From the NCBI RefSeq assembly GCF_902806685.2, contig NC_048556.1:3782001-3846000 (forward strand): a stretch of 64,000 bases of DNA, written 5' to 3'. Shown one piece after another: positions 10,461-20,867 of the stretch. The stretch is from Maniola hyperantus. Lineage: Eukaryota > Arthropoda > Insecta > Lepidoptera > Nymphalidae. Below the pieces are notes generated by a model. It was given only the letters and a program-made list of their open reading frames with translations, did no database searches and was not told the origin of the DNA. Within the stretch, counting starts at the first letter, position 1. Each line of letters opens with the position of its first letter. A program made the position numbers and the translations under genes.

Positions 10461-11040
10461 TAGGGCTCCGTAGCCGAATGGCAAAAAACGGAACCCTAGA
10501 TTCGTCATGTCTGCCTGTCTGTCTGTCTGTTTGTCTGTCTGTCCGTCCGTATGTCACAGGCATTTTTCTCCGAAACTATAAGAGCTATACTGTTGAAATT
10601 TGGTAAGTAGATGTATTCTGTGAATCGCATTAAGATTTTTACACAAAAGTAGAAAAAAAACGATAAATTTTGGGGTTCCCCATACTTAGAACTGAAGCTC
10701 AAAAAATATTTTTTCATCAAACCTATATGTGTGAGGTATCTATGGATAGGTCTTCAAAAATGATGTTCAGGTTTCTAATGTCATTTTTTTCTAAACTGAA
10801 TAATATGCGCGAGAGACACTTCCAAAGTGGTAAAATGTCCCCCCCCCCCTGTAACTTCTAAAATAAGAGTACTAATAAAGAGATATATGATGTACATTAC
10901 CATGCCAACTTCCACCGAAAATTGGTTTGAACGAGATCTAGTAAGTAGTTTTTGATATTTTATCGTGCAAAATGTCTATAAAATACGATTGTACTACGGA
11001 ACCCTCAGTGCGCGAGTCTGATTCGCACTTAGCCGGTTTT
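10461..11040 (-). mobile_element. Long copy of the 'ccggctaagtgcgaatc' element family
   Basis: This is bounded by 'agccggtttt' at 11031-11040 and 'tagggctccgtag' at 10461, with a TCTG microsatellite at 10513-10550. It is 580 bases, the longest copy of this family in the window, and non-coding. The central C-run (10840-10851) and 'ggggttccccatactt' occur only here. It may be full length; the ends are recognisable because they recur in at least five other places. Confidence 0.55.
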
Positions 11041-11989
11041 CATTTTTTCCACCATAAGTTACAGAATCCTAATAAAGATTGCCACGATCACTTTCAAGGA
11101 TGTCATTCAGTATCAGAGATGTAGTGGTTTTTCGCAGCATAGCCAGTTGGTTTACACCATAATATATTCTAAATGAGGTGCAAAGCGCGTCGAAGGCGAT
11201 CACGGTGGCCGGTCCGAGCCATTTTAAGGCGTCACTTGGCACGATTTGGACTGCATTCATTTTAATTAAACTCTCATTGTCTTTTCGTCGAGGTGAAGGA
11301 ATGTCTATTGACATTGAATTCTCTGTGTACAAGTGTTGCGCGGAAACGAAAATGCTTTACAATGTGAACTTTACAGAGATAATTGGCCTGTTTTTCCTTT
11401 CAATCAATTCATTTCATGATGAAGTACTTACTTAAGTATATATAGGTGTACCTACGTGTGAATTGTATAGGTTCGACATTTCCACAAATCCATTTATATT
11501 TTAGTGCCATACTTATCTTGCAAATTATTCTGTGGATGGGTCATAGAACTAATGCTTTTTTTTAGAAAAAATGTATTTAAAGTTTAAACCAAATGCAATC
11601 GTAGCGAGCATAACTTTATTTGTTTAATTGTTATATTAAACTGAATAGAGGTTTAGAAAATAGGTAAGTATGAAAGAAGATTGAAATAAATTATTACAAT
11701 ATCATTTGCTTTAAGACAGATACATTTAATTCACAAAGTACCTACAAGCGAAGCAAACGCTTTTTCTCGCCAGATTCCTCATCTATGCGTTCGTCTATGG
11801 TCTACGTATTAAAGGTTCACACTCAGAATCATCTCCATACATTTCTCTACAACGCGATACGCAAGTATACCCAAGTGTCGCGTGCCACGCGTTGTGATTG
11901 CGCAGCTCAAAATATACCTTGCTAGGAATAGAAGACAACCTTAAGAAACCTGGGATGAGAGTCCTGGATTTATTCGTATTAACCACTCC
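11041..11989. other. Gene-free stretch with an unassigned minus-strand ORF
   Basis: The minus strand at 11069-11332 is open for 87 codons and reads like protein (LIKMNAVQIVPSDALKWLG), but it has no ATG at its start and no recognised domain. It begins near a stop and could be a decayed exon. The rest shows nothing identifiable. Confidence 0.25.
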
Positions 11990-12206
11990 TGTCACTAACC
12001 ACAGCTGTCACTGTTCTATTCTACACTCACCGGTAGTAGGGGAAGGGCTGCGGCACGTGCAGGTCCATGGGCACGGGCGCAGCGTGCGCGTAGTCGTGCG
12101 GCATCATGCCGTGCATGCCGTGCATCATGGCCGCCCAGGGCGACGAGGCGAATCCGCCGCCGTGCTCCATCGCACTGACCTCTTGTCACTGACCACAGCT
12201 GTCACT
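11990..12206. repeat. Direct-repeat pair flanking a GC-rich exon candidate
   Basis: A 23-base string with one mismatch ('tgtcactaaccacagctg...' at 11990-12012; 'tgtcactgaccacagctg...' at 12184-12206) flanks the GC-rich segment 12031-12170 on both sides. The repeats could mark a past duplication or insertion, or be paired regulatory sites (each holds the E box CAGCTG). Confidence 0.6.
12031..12170 (-). CDS. Candidate first coding exon of a transcription-factor-like gene
   Basis: From ATG at 12170 (G at -3, G at +4, in-frame TGA upstream) the minus strand encodes 46 residues and part of a 47th. They start MEHGGGFASSPWAAMMHGMH and end MDLHVPQPFPYY. The frame then meets CG|GTGAGT, an excellent splice donor, leaving phase 2. 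The base composition is strongly GC-rich against an AT-rich background, with G/C third positions. His/Met/Ala/Pro-rich low complexity is typical of the N-termini of insect developmental transcription factors, but I cannot name the gene. The next exon would lie at lower coordinates on the minus strand; I see no match for it in this window. Confidence 0.5.
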
Positions 12207-12560
12207 CTACCATCTCGTCACTTTTGGTTTATTTTGTCACTTTTGTTTAGTTACGTTTTACTCTAGAAACGTCACATATCATACTCGTATTATTTTTCTG
12301 TTTTGTCAGGTTAACTTTTATCAGTTTATAATATGTACCTAATCGTATGTTGTTCTCAGTTCTAATTTCTATAGTATAAAAAATTGTTTGTAATTAATAT
12401 CTATTATACTACCTATCATAGCTATCACTACTAACCTATGCTTTGACTGGACCGCATAGAATCTGAATGCGATCCTTGGATGGAAACTTTTCGCATTAGC
12501 CTAGGTTTGACATTTTGCATACCTACCTACCTACCTACATACGCCTTACACTAACCAAAT

Positions 12561-12724
12561 TATAGTTCGCAACAGGTTGAGATGGCAATCGGGTTATGAG
12601 GCAGGGGGACGCCCCGCACACCCTCACGTCACCCGCTCTCGTCCTCACCGGGTTAGCGCGGAGGCTGTGCGGGTGTGAGGGGCGTTCCCTCACCGATTTC
12701 CATCTCGAGCTATCGCGTACTATA
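12561..12724. mobile_element. GC-rich foldback MITE (family A)
   Basis: Ends 'tatagttcgcaacagg' and 'tatcgcgtactata' form terminal inverted repeats. The core matches the copies at 7106 and 57861 ('ccgggttagcgcgg', 'gtgcgggtgtgagg'). Length 164, non-coding. Confidence 0.75.
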
Positions 12725-13488
12725 CATACCTACTGCTTTAATTAATAGAAAAGTCATTGCATGATCAGTAACCTGGGTAAACCTGGGTAGGGCATATAAA
12801 GCTGTTGTAATAATGCCCCTCTTACCTACTGTAGTTAAGTACCAGTTTAAATATTACTATATTTCACTTTTCATAATGGTTCCCTTCAAAATGTTCAAAG
12901 AAGTTTAGATAGGTCTAATTTATTAAAGAGCTAGGAATTAGGAAGGAATTATGCTGATTTATACTGCTCATATACCTATCTTGAAATTAGCATGTTTCTA
13001 TTTGGCAAAGATATACAAATGCCTAGATAAAGAAAAAAATTTAAGACGTCTATCGGTTGATGATGACTAGGCTATCACTGATATCTACATATATTTCTAG
13101 CTAGATATAGAGGATATAGATGTATATCTATATATTAAGGCCTACGTTCTAATGATATTGGTACTTCGGAGCCCACATTTGATATATTTACTCAGCGGTT
13201 TTACGTAAGGCGATTGTTTTAGTCTTATTTATCGGCACCTATTAGTAAAGCCGATGTGGTGTTTGCTCGAAGCTAAAGTATTTATTGCGTTAATGTTTTG
13301 TTAACCTCATGCGATTACGGGTTTTTTGTTTGTTGAGCAATAACATCTGTTTGAGTTCGCTCCAAGTCCAAAGCGCGGGAGGCGGCCGTTTGTAAGAATC
13401 ACTAAAATGACTAAAACGGTGTTTGCGCATTTCAATTCTTTGATGGAACTACTAACTTGCGGTAATATTTTGCTAGACCCTTAACATG
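12725..13488. other. Gene-free stretch
   Basis: AT-rich, with TATA/ATAT runs at 13080-13140. A denser patch at 13320-13420 ('gcgcgggaggcggccg') lies outside any recognised repeat. No gene supported. Confidence 0.35.
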
Positions 13489-13720
13489 TCTAAATATATA
13501 AAAGGAAAAGGTGACTGACTAACTGACTGACTGACTGACTGATCTATCAACGCACAGCTCAAATTACTGGATGGATCGGGCTGAAATTTGGCATGCAGAT
13601 AGCTATTATGACGTAGGCTTCCGCTAAGAAAGGATTTTTGAAAACTTAACCGCTAAGGGGGTGAAAGAGGGGTTTGAAATTTCTGTAGTCCACGTGGACG
13701 AAGTTGCGAGCATAAGCTAG
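13489..13720 (+). mobile_element. Non-autonomous Helitron-like element, full length
   Basis: It starts TCTAAATATATAAAAGG and has a GACT microsatellite at 13513-13542. The core reads 'gatcgggctgaaatttggc' and 'ccgctaagaaaggatttttg'. It ends with a GC-rich hairpin (gtggac/gaagttgc region) and GCATAAGCTAG|T. TC...CTAG with a subterminal hairpin is the Helitron end structure. It is 232 bases with no ORF and must be mobilised in trans. Confidence 0.65.
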
Positions 13721-13764
13721 TAAAAAATAAAATAAAAAAGGTCTTCAAAGCTTGATTGACTGAC

Positions 13765-13832
13765 TGACTTAGGCTGCATCGTCACTACCAGGTGAGATGG
13801 CAGTCTAACTTGTATCTGAATAAAAAATTAAA
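13765..13832 (+). mobile_element. LINE 3' tail
   Basis: The tail 'ctgcatcgtcactacc', 'aggtgagatggcag', 'cttgtatctgaataaaaaa' is a frequent lepidopteran Jockey-like LINE 3' end. Comparable tails lie at 28905-28995 and 43501-43592. Confidence 0.5.
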
Positions 13833-13868
13833 AAACTGTAGGTACTGAGTGAACCTACATATCACTAA

Positions 13869-14385
13869 CTAGCTTCTGCTCGCGGCTTCGCTTTTTTATT
13901 CAGAAACAAACATTATAACATCAGGACGCGCACCCTGCACCAGCACCGAATAACACATATAACCTTCCAACCCCCATTTCATCCCTTTAGGGGGCATTTT
14001 CTCATAGTCGTTTCTTAACTTTCCAAATTTCAAGTAATTAATATCAATAATTAAAACTGTCCCATACAAACTTTCATCTCCTATTTTACCACCCTTATGG
14101 GTCAATTTTCCAAAAATCCTGAAACACGTATTTCTTCATTTGTGACAGAAAACCCAAATACCAATTTTCATGCAAATAACTTGAAAAATGACGGACTTTC
14201 ATACAAACTTCCATCCCCCATTTCACCCACTTAGGGTAATTTCGAAAAATCCTTTCTTAGTGGATACCTACTCTTTACAAAGAATAGACACTCCAAATTT
14301 CATGTCTTTAGGACCAGCGGTTTAGGCTTTGCGTTGATATATATATCAGCCAGTCAGTCAGGACTTTGAATTTTATATATATAGA
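13869..14385 (-). mobile_element. Longer Helitron-like element (517 bp)
   Basis: On the minus strand it starts TCTATATATATAAAATTC, has a short GACT run, then 'aaaccgctggtcctaa' and 'aagaaaggatttttcg', and ends 'gaagccgcgagcagaagctag'. The ends match the short Helitron family, but the interior is different and longer (multiple 'gatgaaagtttgtatggg'-like blocks). The element at about 46491-46723 is a shorter relative. No transposase (Rep/Hel) ORF. Confidence 0.6.
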
Positions 14386-14405
14386 TTTGTTCACTGGCAG
14401 TAAGC

Positions 14406-14477
14406 GAAACCGTGGCCGAGTGGTCAAGGCATCGGGCGCGAACCCAGAAGATGCACGTTCGATTCCTGCCGGTTACG
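14406..14477 (+). pseudogene. tRNA-Ser-like sequence (degenerate)
   Basis: The D arm GCCGAGTGGTCAAGGC, an anticodon loop with CGA and the T arm 'cgttcgattcctg' give a tRNA cloverleaf with acceptor strands GAAACCG/CGGTTAC. There is one acceptor mismatch, mispairs in the anticodon and T stems, G instead of U at position 33, and no long variable arm as a real tRNA-Ser would have. It is probably a tRNA pseudogene or the head of a tRNA-derived SINE. Confidence 0.4.
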
Positions 14478-14991
14478 CAATTTTTGATTTGTAGATACCT
14501 ATTTAAAATTGTTTAGTAATTTCCTTGAAGTGTAGGTAAATACACTATCATAAAAATTATACTTAAAAAAAATCTTCTACTTCATGTGCCTCTGCATTAC
14601 TGAAGCTAAGTCAATTTACTAACCAGTCTGCAGTTTCTGTCCATGACTAGGCGGAATAGTTCTCCGACTGTTTTTATTCCAATCGACTCCCTTCTGTTTC
14701 GTAGTCTATCGCAACCAGGACATCTTCCTTCTTCCCACCCACAGATTACAGAATGCGATTTTATCCATTATTGTTATCTGCAGTTACCACCAGTACCTAC
14801 CTATCGTTTCTTTCATGTCGTAGTGATTCAATAAAAAGTTGGCCTTTGATAGCGATTTCATCTTTTAGTAGTAACTAGAAGTTAAACGTCTAAGGTGATA
14901 GCGGATTAAAATTGGAAGCCATATTACAGTTATATTTTAACCCACCACTTACTCCGTGTTAGCTAATATCATAGCGGTTAGTCAATGTGAT
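14478..14991. other. Gene-free stretch
   Basis: No gene, tRNA or repeat recognised. The 63-codon ORF at 14643-14834 has no domain. Confidence 0.3.
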
Positions 14992-15299
14992 AGCGGTGAT
15001 AGCCGAGTGTTAAAGACGTCTGCTGCATATTCGCTAGGATCCAGGGTTCGATCCCCCGCACGCACCTCAAATTTTTGGAGCTTTGTAGGTACATATTAAA
15101 CAATTAACTACCACTGTGAAGAAAAACATCATGAGGAAACCTGCATACCTGAGAGTACTTACTCCATAATGTTCCCAAAAGTCTGTGAAGTCTGCCAAAC
15201 AGTGCTTGCCCAATGTGATGGACTACGGCATAAAAACCTTCTCGTTCTAACCCGTGTTCAGTATAGTGGGTTGGAGAGGGGTTGGCAATGATGATTAAG
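14992..15299 (+). mobile_element. Nearly full-length tRNA-derived SINE
   Basis: The head 'ggtgatagccgagtg' and B box 'agggttcgatcccccgcac' are followed by 'gaagaaaaacatcatgagga' and 'gagagt...ccataatgttcc', and it ends 'ggcaatgatgatt'. Many substitutions and a small insertion (tactt) separate it from the 4335-4645 copy. Confidence 0.75.
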
Positions 15300-15490
15300 C
15301 CCATCGATACTAATTGATTTCTACCATCGATGCCATTATAGGCCTAGGTATTCCATTTCAAAGGCCTCCATGAAAATTCACGTGAATATTGAGACAAATC
15401 CGTTACATGACACAGTCTCTTTTACTATGTGTTCCGATAGTTTTTTTTTCAAGGTTAGGTAATTAAACCAAATTATTCTTATATATTAGA

Positions 15491-15729
15491 CTAGCTTATG
15501 CTCGCGACTTCGTCCGCGTGGACTACAAAATTTCAAACCCCTATTTCACCCCCTTAGGAGTTGAATTTTCAAAAATCCTTTCTTAGCGGATGCCTACGTC
15601 ATAATAGCTATCTGCATGCCAAATTTCAGCCCGATCCGTCCAGTAGTTTGAGCTGTGCGTTGATAGATCAGTCAGTCAGTCAGTCAGTCAGTCAGTCAGT
15701 CAGTCACCTTTTCCTTTTATATATATAGA
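15491..15729 (-). mobile_element. Non-autonomous Helitron-like element, full length
   Basis: On the minus strand: TCTATATATATAAAAGG, nine GACT units, the conserved core and ...GCGAGCATAAGCTAG. The DNA next to the CTAG end continues as TCTAATATATAAG, which looks like the start of another Helitron, so this may be part of a head-to-tail pair whose partner has been cut short. Confidence 0.65.
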
Positions 15730-16800
15730 TTTAACTTAGACAGGAAATACCCTTGTCAGAATCAAACCCGGAACCTCCCAAATATGCGCTGACCACTGCA
15801 CCAGAGAGGTCGTCGTGAATTTATAACGGTATTTTCGTATTTATTTTTACTTATACTATGTTTTTCTTTACCCGCGCATTAGGTAGGGTAATGTTTTTCG
15901 CAGGCGGTTTAATATAGTAAGTACCTAATCAATAGTTGTTACTTTTTTTTTTATTCAGACCAAAAAATGTAGGTAACAATATGAAAAAAGTTGAGAAGTT
16001 CTTTTATAGATGACTGCCTGGCGGGGATATTCTTTAACACTAAAGTTTAGTTAAAATTTGTATAGGCTTCTTCACAGTCGGGTTTCTTTTATATATTTTA
16101 TTCATAATTTTTATTAATCTAAACCACTGAATGAATATACTCTTTAAAAAATGAAAACAATAAATCATATATAAATGTCGAGGTACTAATACTTGCAGGA
16201 AAGTTTAAGTTGATTTTTAAATGCATGCGTAGACAGGAAATGCAGAACCGGCGGGATTCGATTCAGCATCTTTATACTCGTGCTTTTGGGGTATGGGTTT
16301 GATATGTCATACGAGGTGTCTAGAGATGAGATGCCTACCTATTTCATATTAAAAAGCCTAGTAATTTATGCTAATAATTTCTAACACTTTCATATACCGA
16401 TAGTAGCTTTTTAATTTAATAAAGCCTGCCAAATCACCAAACCAGCTGTTAATGAACTACCAAAAAACTTTTAAAAAGTACACAGATGGGGGATCTGTGG
16501 TACAAGGTAGGTATTTAGAGACATTCTTAATCAAAACTACAATGCCCACCGCTTACCACATAAAATATTGCCCTTATAAAAACACTTTAGTGATAAGGCC
16601 GCCTTTGCACCCAAGCCACAGAATATGGCTTGTTTCTAAGTATGTACCTATGTACATATTGTATGGTATTATGTTTTGTTACAATAAGTCTTAATTATGA
16701 CTCGGATTCAATAATACGTTTCATACAACATACGAATAGGTAGAGCTGTCAAAATTACAGCCACTAATGCATCACTTTGAAAATCACATAAAATATCTAT
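15730..16800. other. Gene-free stretch
   Basis: Mostly AT-rich. A decayed tRNA-like scrap may lie near 15760-15810 ('cgaacccggaacctcccaa'-type wording with 'accactgcaccagagaggtc'). The 80-codon ORF at 16452-16694 has no signal or domain. Nothing else supported. Confidence 0.3.
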
Positions 16801-16814
16801 ATTAAATACACTTG

Positions 16815-17005
16815 TTCCGATCGCGACACAGTAAGAACCTAACCCGAAACTTACAGGAAAATTCACAATTTTGTCCCGACCGCAACACGAAAATAACTTA
16901 ATCCAATAAATTCACAATTCGCCCTTATCGCAACACAGTAAGAACTTAAACCGAATTCAACCATAAAATTCACAATTCGTCCCGATCGCGACACACAAAG
17001 AACCT
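16815..17005. repeat. Degenerate short tandem repeat (about four units)
   Basis: 'gatcgcgacacagtaagaac' recurs in diverged form at about 16818, 16878, 16925 and 16983, each followed by an 'aaattcacaatt' type string. Spacing is irregular (about 47-60 bases). It ends just before the ATG of the 17023 ORF, so it could be part of that ORF's 5' region. Confidence 0.55.
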
Positions 17006-17022
17006 ATTGCGATTTAGTAAAA

Positions 17023-17370
17023 ATGAAAACGTCAAACGATTTTGGCATTTCGGAGGTTTTCCCGCGCGCGCTGCGATACGTTCTGAAACGCGCGCGCGTG
17101 CATGTATTCACAGTATTTACATGCATTTTGGTCGGCAGCCGGGCGAACACGTGTGCCGAGTCTGTCGGTCCAGCGGTCATTGAGAGGATCTGGTATCAAA
17201 ACTATACGGCGTGCGGTGGATGTGTGCGCCGAACCGGCCCGGGCGTGCGGCAGGCATACGAAACCAGCCCCGACCAGAGAGCACGTTACGGCGCGGCTCT
17301 AGAGCGTGCTAGCGAATTTCTGCGACAAGAGCTAGTGGGAAGTTTTGAGAAGATAGTTGATAAAGCGTAG
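17023..17370 (+). CDS. Uncharacterised GC-rich ORF (115 aa)
   Basis: ATG in the context gtaaaaATGa (A at -3) opens a 115-codon frame ending in TAG. G/C-ending codons dominate (CGC, GCG, GTG, CTG) while both flanks are AT-rich, which is a coding-like signature. Residues 26-39 (RVHVFTVFTCILVG) are a moderately hydrophobic segment. A CGGC pair follows at about 65-68. The C-terminal third (ERASEFLRQELVGSFEKIVDK) reads as an amphipathic helix. No family recognised. It could be a lineage-specific gene, one exon of a larger gene, or a GC-rich island open by chance. Confidence 0.35.
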   Translation: MKTSNDFGISEVFPRALRYVLKRARVHVFTVFTCILVGSRANTCAESVGPAVIERIWYQNYTACGGCVRRTGPGVRQAYETSPDQRARYGAALERASEFLRQELVGSFEKIVDKA

Positions 17371-17930
17371 CGCTTGTAATTTTACATTATTTGGGGTTTT
17401 CTGAGGGCAGATTTAATGGCCTTAGCGTTTCTGTAATTTAAGATAAGAATAGCTCCACAGTTCATAACGCGTCCTTGAGCCTGACCAAGATTGTAAAGAC
17501 GGCTACGATCTCAGGTGCGAGTATAATACCTATACACTTGTCCTGACTTACAGACATAACATATTTACACCCAATCAATACTTCTAATTAATGAACACTT
17601 GTAATTCTATCATAGGTCAGGAATTAAAAGTAGGTATGTACTTAACGAAATATTTTTTCTTTTAAGTACGCTATCACTATGAGATGTACTTTTATAAAAA
17701 GTGCAAAAACACTACAAAAGTTCCACCACAAACATCTCAGCAGTTCAGAGTTTTTGATGCAGGGTATGTGAGAGTTTGCAAATTTTCTTTTTAAGCAAAA
17801 TGAATATATTTACAAATATATTTCAAAGTAGGTAAATCAAGCGTAAGAAAAAAACAGAAATGTCGATGTGCTGGATGTACAGCTTTATTTTCGTGGATAT
17901 AAAAATAAAGGATAAAATAAGGCCATCTCC
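17371..17930. other. Gene-free stretch
   Basis: AT-rich DNA downstream of the GC-rich ORF. It holds no clear AATAAA placed to serve that ORF and no recognised repeat. Confidence 0.3.
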
Positions 17931-18460
17931 CGTTGTACCCTGAGCGTTAAGTCTGATCTAACCTTTGGGTTGGCTGTTGGGTTACCTTTACGTAACGCGC
18001 GGGTATGGCACGTCACACGCTCGCGCGACATCGAGGTGTATTCTAATCTTACGCAATCTTTTTTTTAAATGTCTTTATTTTTGCACTTTATTACGTTTTA
18101 TCAAGCAAGCAATCAAGAGGTGATTATGTCGCGCCAGCTCTCCGTGTACCCAAACGTCACCTCTGCTGTAATTGGATTACTTTTACGTGACGTGTGGGAA
18201 TGGCACGTCGCACGCTCACGCGATTTTGCGTCGGCGGTGTGTTCTAATTATGACTTTCGCTAATCCTTGTGTAATTATGCTGGATTAAGCTCCTTTTCGT
18301 TGTATCAAGCACCTCCACAATATATCCCGCCAGCTCCCCGTGTACCCTGAGCGTCACGTCTGCTATAATTGGGTTACCTTTACGTGACGCGCGAGAGTGG
18401 CACGTCGCACGCTCACGCGACGTCGGGGGTGTGTTCTAATTATGACTTTCGCTAATCTTT
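17931..18460. repeat. Three direct copies of a GC-rich unit (period about 195 bp)
   Basis: The unit 'ctccgtgtaccc..acgtc', 'gggttacctttacgtgacgc' and 'tggcacgtcgcacgctc' recurs at about 17931-18060, 18136-18262 and 18328-18454, each followed by 'gtgtattctaat' or 'gtgttctaattatg'. Copies 2 and 3 are close; copy 1 is more diverged. Each unit has GC-rich snap-back potential (cacgtcgcacgctcacgcga). It is probably a short tandem array or a cluster of repeated regulatory modules. Confidence 0.7.
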
Positions 18461-19983
18461 TTCATGTCTGTGAAAATATGTGGGGATTCGTTTGGTGTGC
18501 TTTGCCTTTTTTTGCGAAATTTTAGTTAAAAATATTATTATTTTCCAAATATTAGCTATTTCTCGATTATGGTGTTTTCATGATAATATTAAGTAGGCAC
18601 ATGTTTGAAAAATAACAAATATCGAAGTACCATAAATGGTATTAATAAATATTTTTCAAAAGCAATTAATTAGGTACCTACTTACTTAGAAGGCGTGCGC
18701 TCAAGCTAAGTTGTTATAGGTACTATAAGTTACTTAAAAATAATTTAAAATTAGGGGAGTAAGGTTTTGTAAACTAAGCTTCTAAATAAAGAGAAAATAA
18801 ATCAATAAATTCGGAAAATGCAAACTACAAGACGTACCTAGTAGTTAGTAGATAGATAGGTACTTACTATTATATTCTGTGGTAGTAGGTAGGTATAAGC
18901 CCTAATCATAGAACATTTTTACAGGATTTTTTCAATTCAAAAACAAAACGCTGTGTGTTATTTGCAAAGGTTTTTTTATCAATTCAAAAAAAAATCAAAC
19001 TTTTTAAGCCTAGGTTTTTAAGCATTTTACTTAAAATTACCAGGTGTGTCTACTCTACCACTAGGTATTAAATTAAATTAAATACCTACAAAGTATTTTA
19101 TTTATCCATAAACTCACACAATTAAGTAATGAGGTCTTTTATGAAGCAAAGATCTCAAGATTCCACGATCCAAGACTGCCGCACTAATAAAGAACCAAAT
19201 TTACGAATACGACAACCTTAAAATGCGCAATTACATTTAAAATACCTTGACAACAAATGTGATAAGAACTTTTCTCACGACATTACACCTATGACCTAAC
19301 CTCCCTAACCTCGAATACGCATTTTGTTCCTAACTGTCAAAGCAATTTCGAAGTGAACGAACCACCAGTATTCCTTGACCCATTCCCCCCCCTTTGGGAT
19401 GATACCAGTCAAGACCAAATAGGGGGTTATATTCCTCAAGGGAGAGGTCTAGTTAAACTGGAGATGTCGGCAGTAATTGCTTGTAGAAATGATACAGTAT
19501 GACGAACAGCTAACGGTGTTTGGATTATATGCGAATAAAGTATGTGAAAAAGGCAATTAGGTGTGATGATAATTCAAAATAATTATAAAGATTACAATCA
19601 CATCCGGGATTTTACTGCATGAACGAATAGTTCCTTTCTTTTTGTTTAGGGGGGAATTTTGTGTTTATGCCAAAAATCAAGTCGATTGGTTACCTACTTA
19701 GCTTTAGTTAGGGCGTGAAGGAAGGACAAACAATCAAACAAACAAACATACTTTCGCATTTAGGCATAATATGTATATTGGATATGTAATATGTATATGT
19801 ACCTATGTATATTGGATTTACTATATTAATATCATAGTTTTATCGTAAAACTGTGCTAGTATATATAAAGTAGGTACGTCTATCTATAAATAACTATCGA
19901 TTTTGTTTAACCAGCTGAAGTGTTGTTAGTTCTTAAAACTATTATAAAAAAAATGTTTATGACTTTCGCGCTGTTAATTCATC
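18461..19983. other. Gene-free stretch
   Basis: AT-rich, with TAGGTA motifs. A non-repetitive patch at 19250-19500 (including 'tgacctaacctccctaacct' and a C7 run) may be conserved host DNA, but no gene is visible. Confidence 0.3.
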
Positions 19984-20055
19984 GGGGATGTAGCTCAGTG
20001 GTAGAGCGTTCGCTTTGCATGTGAAAGGCCCCGGGTTCGATCCCCGGCATCTCCA
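19984..20055 (+). tRNA. tRNA-Ala (anticodon TGC)
   Basis: A complete 72-base cloverleaf: acceptor GGGGATG/CATCTCC (one G-U), D arm GCTC-AGTGGTA-GAGC, anticodon stem TTCGC/GTGAA with loop TTTGCAT (anticodon TGC, reads GCA), T arm CCGGG-TTCGATC-CCCGG, discriminator A. A and B boxes are intact and there is no intron. A T-run follows (gatttttggtctttattttt), usable as a pol III terminator. Its 3' flank to about 20130 is duplicated next to the tRNA at 43776-43847. Confidence 0.96.
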
Positions 20056-20426
20056 GATTTTTGGTCTTTATTTTTTACTTAAGTAAAATAAGATGGGGAA
20101 CTATCAAAAGGAAATCGTTTAAAAATGATGTAGGTAGGCATGAAATAAAATTTTACACAAGGATAAAATAACTGAATGAAAGCTGCTGTAACTTTACTGT
20201 ACCTACTTACTTAGATAGGTACTTAATTGTACCGTTTTGATCACAAACTTTTGACTAAATTTCAATACAGTTTAAGGCCGTTTTTCTTGGTAATGAGTTC
20301 AGAGTTTTACTTACCTACTTACCTACTAAAGTGGGCCAAAAACGTCAGAATAAAAAAGTTATCAAATATTTTTTTTCAACCTACTATAGGTATCTTGTAA
20401 TTGCTACCTACTAGGTACCTACTTAA
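20056..20426. other. tRNA 3' flank and gene-free stretch
   Basis: 20056-20130 is the flank shared with 43700-43775 (inverted). Beyond that there is only AT-rich DNA with ACCTACTT motifs. Confidence 0.5.
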
Positions 20427-20543
20427 CTATACGCGACAGGTCAAGATGGCAATCGGAGAGGGAACGCCCCGCATAGCGACAAGCGCGGTGACGTGAGCGT
20501 AGGTACTCATACCGATAGCCATCTCAACCTTTCACGGACTATA
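20427..20543. mobile_element. GC-rich foldback MITE (family A), internally deleted
   Basis: Ends 'tatacgcgacagg' and 'cacggactata' with 'gatggcaatcgg'. The core is shorter than in other copies (117 versus about 160 bases). Confidence 0.65.
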
Positions 20544-20867
20544 CTTAGACACCAATAAAGAAGAGACGTCTTAAAGGATTAAGGATTGGATTTCATCAAA
20601 AGGGTTGTTAGATACGTCAAAGCAAAAATAAAGCTATTTTCACCCCAAAACGGTCCTACGGCATCATGGCTGTGCATAAGTTTTGCAACTTAAGTTCACT
20701 TGTTATGGTAAAAGTGCGTAAACTGTGTTAGAGAAAATACTTTTGATTCATCTTCCTATTTTTCAAAGCTGCTCTTTTAGTAGATTGTGCCCAAGGAAAA
20801 TTTAATTTTCTACTTTCGAAAATAGAAATATTTATTACCTATTCATAAACACATTTTTTTGGTGTAA

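Noticed and set aside
14406..14477. Functional tRNA-Ser
   Set aside because: Stem mispairs, G33 and the missing long variable arm make a working tRNA-Ser unlikely; listed as a pseudogene.
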